A stretch of 30,737 nt of DNA from Priapulus caudatus (Eukaryota > Priapulida > Priapulimorpha > Priapulimorphida > Priapulidae), in NCBI RefSeq assembly GCF_000485595.1, contig NW_014578403.1:1-30737 (forward strand), read 5' to 3'. Below, piece after piece: positions 29,764 to 30,737 of this stretch. Every line of letters starts with the position of its first letter. Position 1 is the stretch's first letter. The notes under the pieces are model-generated. The model did no database searches. It saw only the letters and a program-made list of their open reading frames with translations, and was not told the origin of the DNA. The position numbers were made by a program, and so were the translations under genes.

Positions 29764-30248
29764 CAAATTTAATTTAATTAAAATTTTTTTTTTTAATAAA
29801 ACACATTTTATTATATTTATTATTATAGATGTTACTATATTACATTATATATATTATATTTAATTTTTTATTATTTATTTCACTTTACTTTTATGCTATA
29901 TCATGTATGTTATTTTAATTTGATTTTTGAATTTAATCCTTGTTTTTGTGACTTGCCCCAGATACCTTCATTATTTTATGCGCTCCGGTTGCGTTACAGC
30001 AACTCGTTTTTGAAGGAACCGTTTTGAAATAACAATAAGAGGAATCGTGTAGAATAAATCTGGAAAGCAGACATACTAAACTACTATACAATGGTATTTT
30101 AGGCATGTACCATTTAAAAAGTCGTAGCGTGATCTACGCCACTATTGCAAGCACAATCTAAAACAAAAAGTAAAACATTCGCAAGCCATTCACGCAAAAA
30201 TTTCCCATCGCAAAAAATAAGCGTCTGCTCCTCCCCTCCTCCTCGCAG
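29764..30248. other. Intron 8, single-copy
   Basis: Starts where the duplicated block ends. AT-rich to about 29930, then mixed, ending in the acceptor CCTCCTCCTCGCAG at 30248. No other feature recognised. Confidence 0.6.
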
Positions 30249-30508
30249 CTTCGAGGATAACTTCGTCGTCACGGCGACGAGGCGAAACCAGCCAGCAGCA
30301 AAGCAGCTGGCACTGAGCAGGCCTGATGTAGATCGTTCATCGACCAAGAGGGCAGCACTTACAGCGTAGAGTCGGCACGCAGCGGCGGCGGCGGCGGTAG
30401 CGAGGTCAACATGGTGCTAGAGATATCCACTCAGCAGCGCAGGCAGCAGCAGCTAGCAAGCAGACGGCCGACACAGACGCCACGATCGTCCGACTCCTCC
30501 GTGCTGAG
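30249..30508 (+). CDS. LMTK: LMTK-like kinase, exon E9: cytoplasmic tail
   Basis: 260 nt between CTCGCAG and GAG/GTACGT. Its first base completes the Arg codon split at the end of E8. It then reads FEDNFVVTATRRNQPAAKQL, closely echoing the FESNFVPP at the end of E8, and continues to about 30330. After that the family-like frame is shifted by one base: DQEGSTYSVESARSGGGGGS, then EVNMVLEISTQQRRQQQLAS, ending SSDSSVLR. The long cytoplasmic tail of LMTK proteins is poorly conserved and low-complexity, which fits the Gly and Gln runs. One base appears gained or lost near 30320-30340. It occurs once in the window, outside the duplicated block. The gene continues beyond the window. Confidence 0.72.
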
Positions 30509-30737
30509 GTACGTGTGGGTATCACGTGTGAATAATCTCGAATGAAATCTTTTTGAGATTATTTATTTGTGATATATATAATATATATATATATTCAATG
30601 CATATATATATATATATATAGATATGCATGGTGGGTGTGTGTGTGTTAATACTATATATATAAAGGTTGTGCAGTCTTGTAGTGTACTACTATAACTAGA
30701 GAACTACGCAGCCCCTAGGAGGAAAACTGAAGATATA
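30509..30737. other. Start of intron 9 with TA microsatellites
   Basis: Begins GTACGTGTGGG. Holds (TA)n runs at 30576-30593 and 30602-30620 and a TG run near 30635. No exon before the window ends. Confidence 0.6.

Noticed and set aside
1-30737. tRNA, rRNA or other classical RNA genes
   Set aside because: I looked for A/B-box and cloverleaf patterns and conserved rRNA blocks by eye and saw none; a tRNAscan or covariance search was not possible.

Overview
The window is animal nuclear DNA. It has spliced exons with GT-AG borders, long AT-rich introns, many MITE-like DNA transposons and simple repeats, and no prokaryotic gene layout. The only gene I can support is one plus-strand, multi-exon gene of the lemur-tail-kinase (LMTK/AATYK) family of transmembrane protein kinases, running from about 13.07 kb to beyond 30.5 kb. 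My best guess for the organism is an invertebrate chordate such as a lancelet. This is inference: one LMTK-type gene, high repeat and indel polymorphism, and minisatellites that span exon-intron borders, which I recall from memory as described in amphioxus under the name mirage minisatellites.

Layout. 1-1656: nested inverted-repeat elements. 1657-13068: no coding sequence that I can support. It holds a dispersed ~600-bp repeat (2301-2920 and 9701-10298), CT, CA, GA, GCGT and TG simple repeats (3.8-5.2 kb), CpG-rich promoter-like patches, and a MITE family with GGCCATCC-type ends (9386-9658, 11878-12667, related 13531-13854). 13069-13196: transmembrane-helix exon. 15171-15476: exon with the juxtamembrane linker and glycine-rich loop. 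16300-22731: exons E3 to E8, covering the rest of the kinase domain and its C-terminal tail. 22745-29763: a second copy of the E3-E8 block. 30249-30508: the next downstream exon, present once.

The gene as a whole encodes a membrane-anchored kinase with the LMTK landmarks: GxGWFG loop, VVVK lysine, H-x-DLA catalytic loop, DYG in place of DFG, a (C)APE motif and an N-V-W-S-F-G segment. Coding exons in both blocks carry 1-5 nt indels, and the intact exons are split between the blocks: E7 and E8 read cleanly only in block 1, E3 and E4 only in block 2. Splicing E8 to the second E3 would also break frame. Together these make a false (haplotypic or unpolished long-read) duplication the leading explanation. 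A real cassette duplication or pseudogenisation stays possible.

The most unusual biology is that five of the exon borders are themselves tandemly repeated. The 3' end of E2 plus its donor occurs 4 times. The 5' start of E3 plus its acceptor occurs twice. The 5' start of E5 plus its acceptor occurs about 11 times. The 3' end of E6 plus its donor occurs about 5 times. The 3' end of E7 plus its donor occurs twice. The introns therefore carry arrays of decoy splice sites attached to real coding fragments.
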